Source: Arthrobacter rhizosphaerae (lineage in GTDB: Bacteria; Actinomycetota; Actinomycetes; Actinomycetales; Micrococcaceae). From it: a stretch of DNA of 64,000 nucleotides. Below the pieces are notes generated by a model. That model saw only the letters and a program-made list of their open reading frames with translations, was not told the origin of the DNA and searched no databases. The stretch lies in NCBI RefSeq assembly GCF_023062595.1, contig NZ_JALLAN010000020.1:20915-84914 (forward strand). Direction: 5' to 3'. Made by a program: the position numbers and the translations under genes. Positions 63,994 to 64,000 of this stretch are shown here, piece after piece. Within the stretch, counting starts at the first letter, position 1. The number at the start of each line of letters is the position of its first letter.

Positions 63994-64000
63994 CCTGTGT

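Overview
The window looks like chromosome from a high-GC Gram-positive actinobacterium of the Micrococcaceae, most like Arthrobacter or Pseudarthrobacter. This rests on the GC-rich sequence with frequent GTG and TTG starts, and on actinobacterial families: DtxR/IdeR, DUF3027, DUF3263, DUF4193, DUF4032, DUF6457, an orphan WXG100 protein, bacterial XPB, HrcA/CIRCE control of groEL, and c-di-AMP riboswitches ahead of cell-wall hydrolases. I saw no insertion sequence, prophage, integrase or CRISPR array. It reads as ordinary chromosome with some accessory genes.

Layout. 1-3.3 kb (minus): molybdenum-cofactor cluster mobA, DUF6457, moeA, fdhD (cut by the window edge). 3.4-5.9 kb: an HNH endonuclease and a secreted beta-helix protein in visibly AT-richer DNA. 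5.9-8.9 kb (minus): three exported cell-wall hydrolases (two NlpC/P60, one M23), two of them behind c-di-AMP (ydaO/yuaA) riboswitches. 9.0-16.8 kb: DtxR-type regulator, serC, DUF3027, cold-shock protein, small membrane protein, and the XPB helicase with its partner protein. 16.9-20.6 kb: two-component system, WXG100 protein and an RNase HI fusion. 20.6-26.2 kb: groEL under CIRCE, an ABC solute-binding lipoprotein, cspA, a LytR_C (VirR-like) protein, DUF3263 and uracil-DNA glycosylase. 26.2-32.3 kb: a giant Ig-like/FN3 surface protein. 32.4-36.7 kb: an iron-box siderophore-interacting protein, threonine/serine exporter, FemX-type peptidoglycan bridge enzyme and TspO.

36.7-44.6 kb (minus) is a glycine-serine degradation operon, gcvP-gcvT-gcvH-glyA-sdaA, behind a tandem glycine riboswitch. 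A 271-bp inverted-repeat element sits between gcvT and gcvH. 44.7-46.1 kb holds an ArsR/SRPBCC pair and Dps. 46.2-49.9 kb is an agmatine/putrescine operon (carbon-nitrogen hydrolase, agmatine deiminase, APC permease) behind two copies of one palindromic operator. 50-53 kb holds small secreted or conserved proteins, tRNA-Thr and a membrane-anchored thiol oxidoreductase. 53.4-63.3 kb is carbohydrate-oriented: otsA-otsB, a multi-sugar ABC ATPase, the kinase-like DUF4032 protein, a GlcD-type flavoprotein, and a GH13 glucosidase with its LacI repressor and two LacI-type operators. The window ends in a SRPBCC protein and the terminator and 5S gene of an rRNA operon.

Three themes recur. Cell-envelope remodelling includes hydrolases tied to c-di-AMP and perhaps MtrA, FemX, the LytR_C protein and the giant surface protein. 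One-carbon/serine flow links serC, glyA, gcvPTH, sdaA and ThrE. Iron control links the DtxR regulator at 9 kb to the iron box at 32.4 kb. I found no wholly new multi-gene system. The best leads are the riboswitch-controlled hydrolase cluster with its start-codon revisions, the DUF4032 protein with a full set of kinase-like residues, the inverted-repeat element inside the gcv operon, and the duplicated AAATGAA operator.
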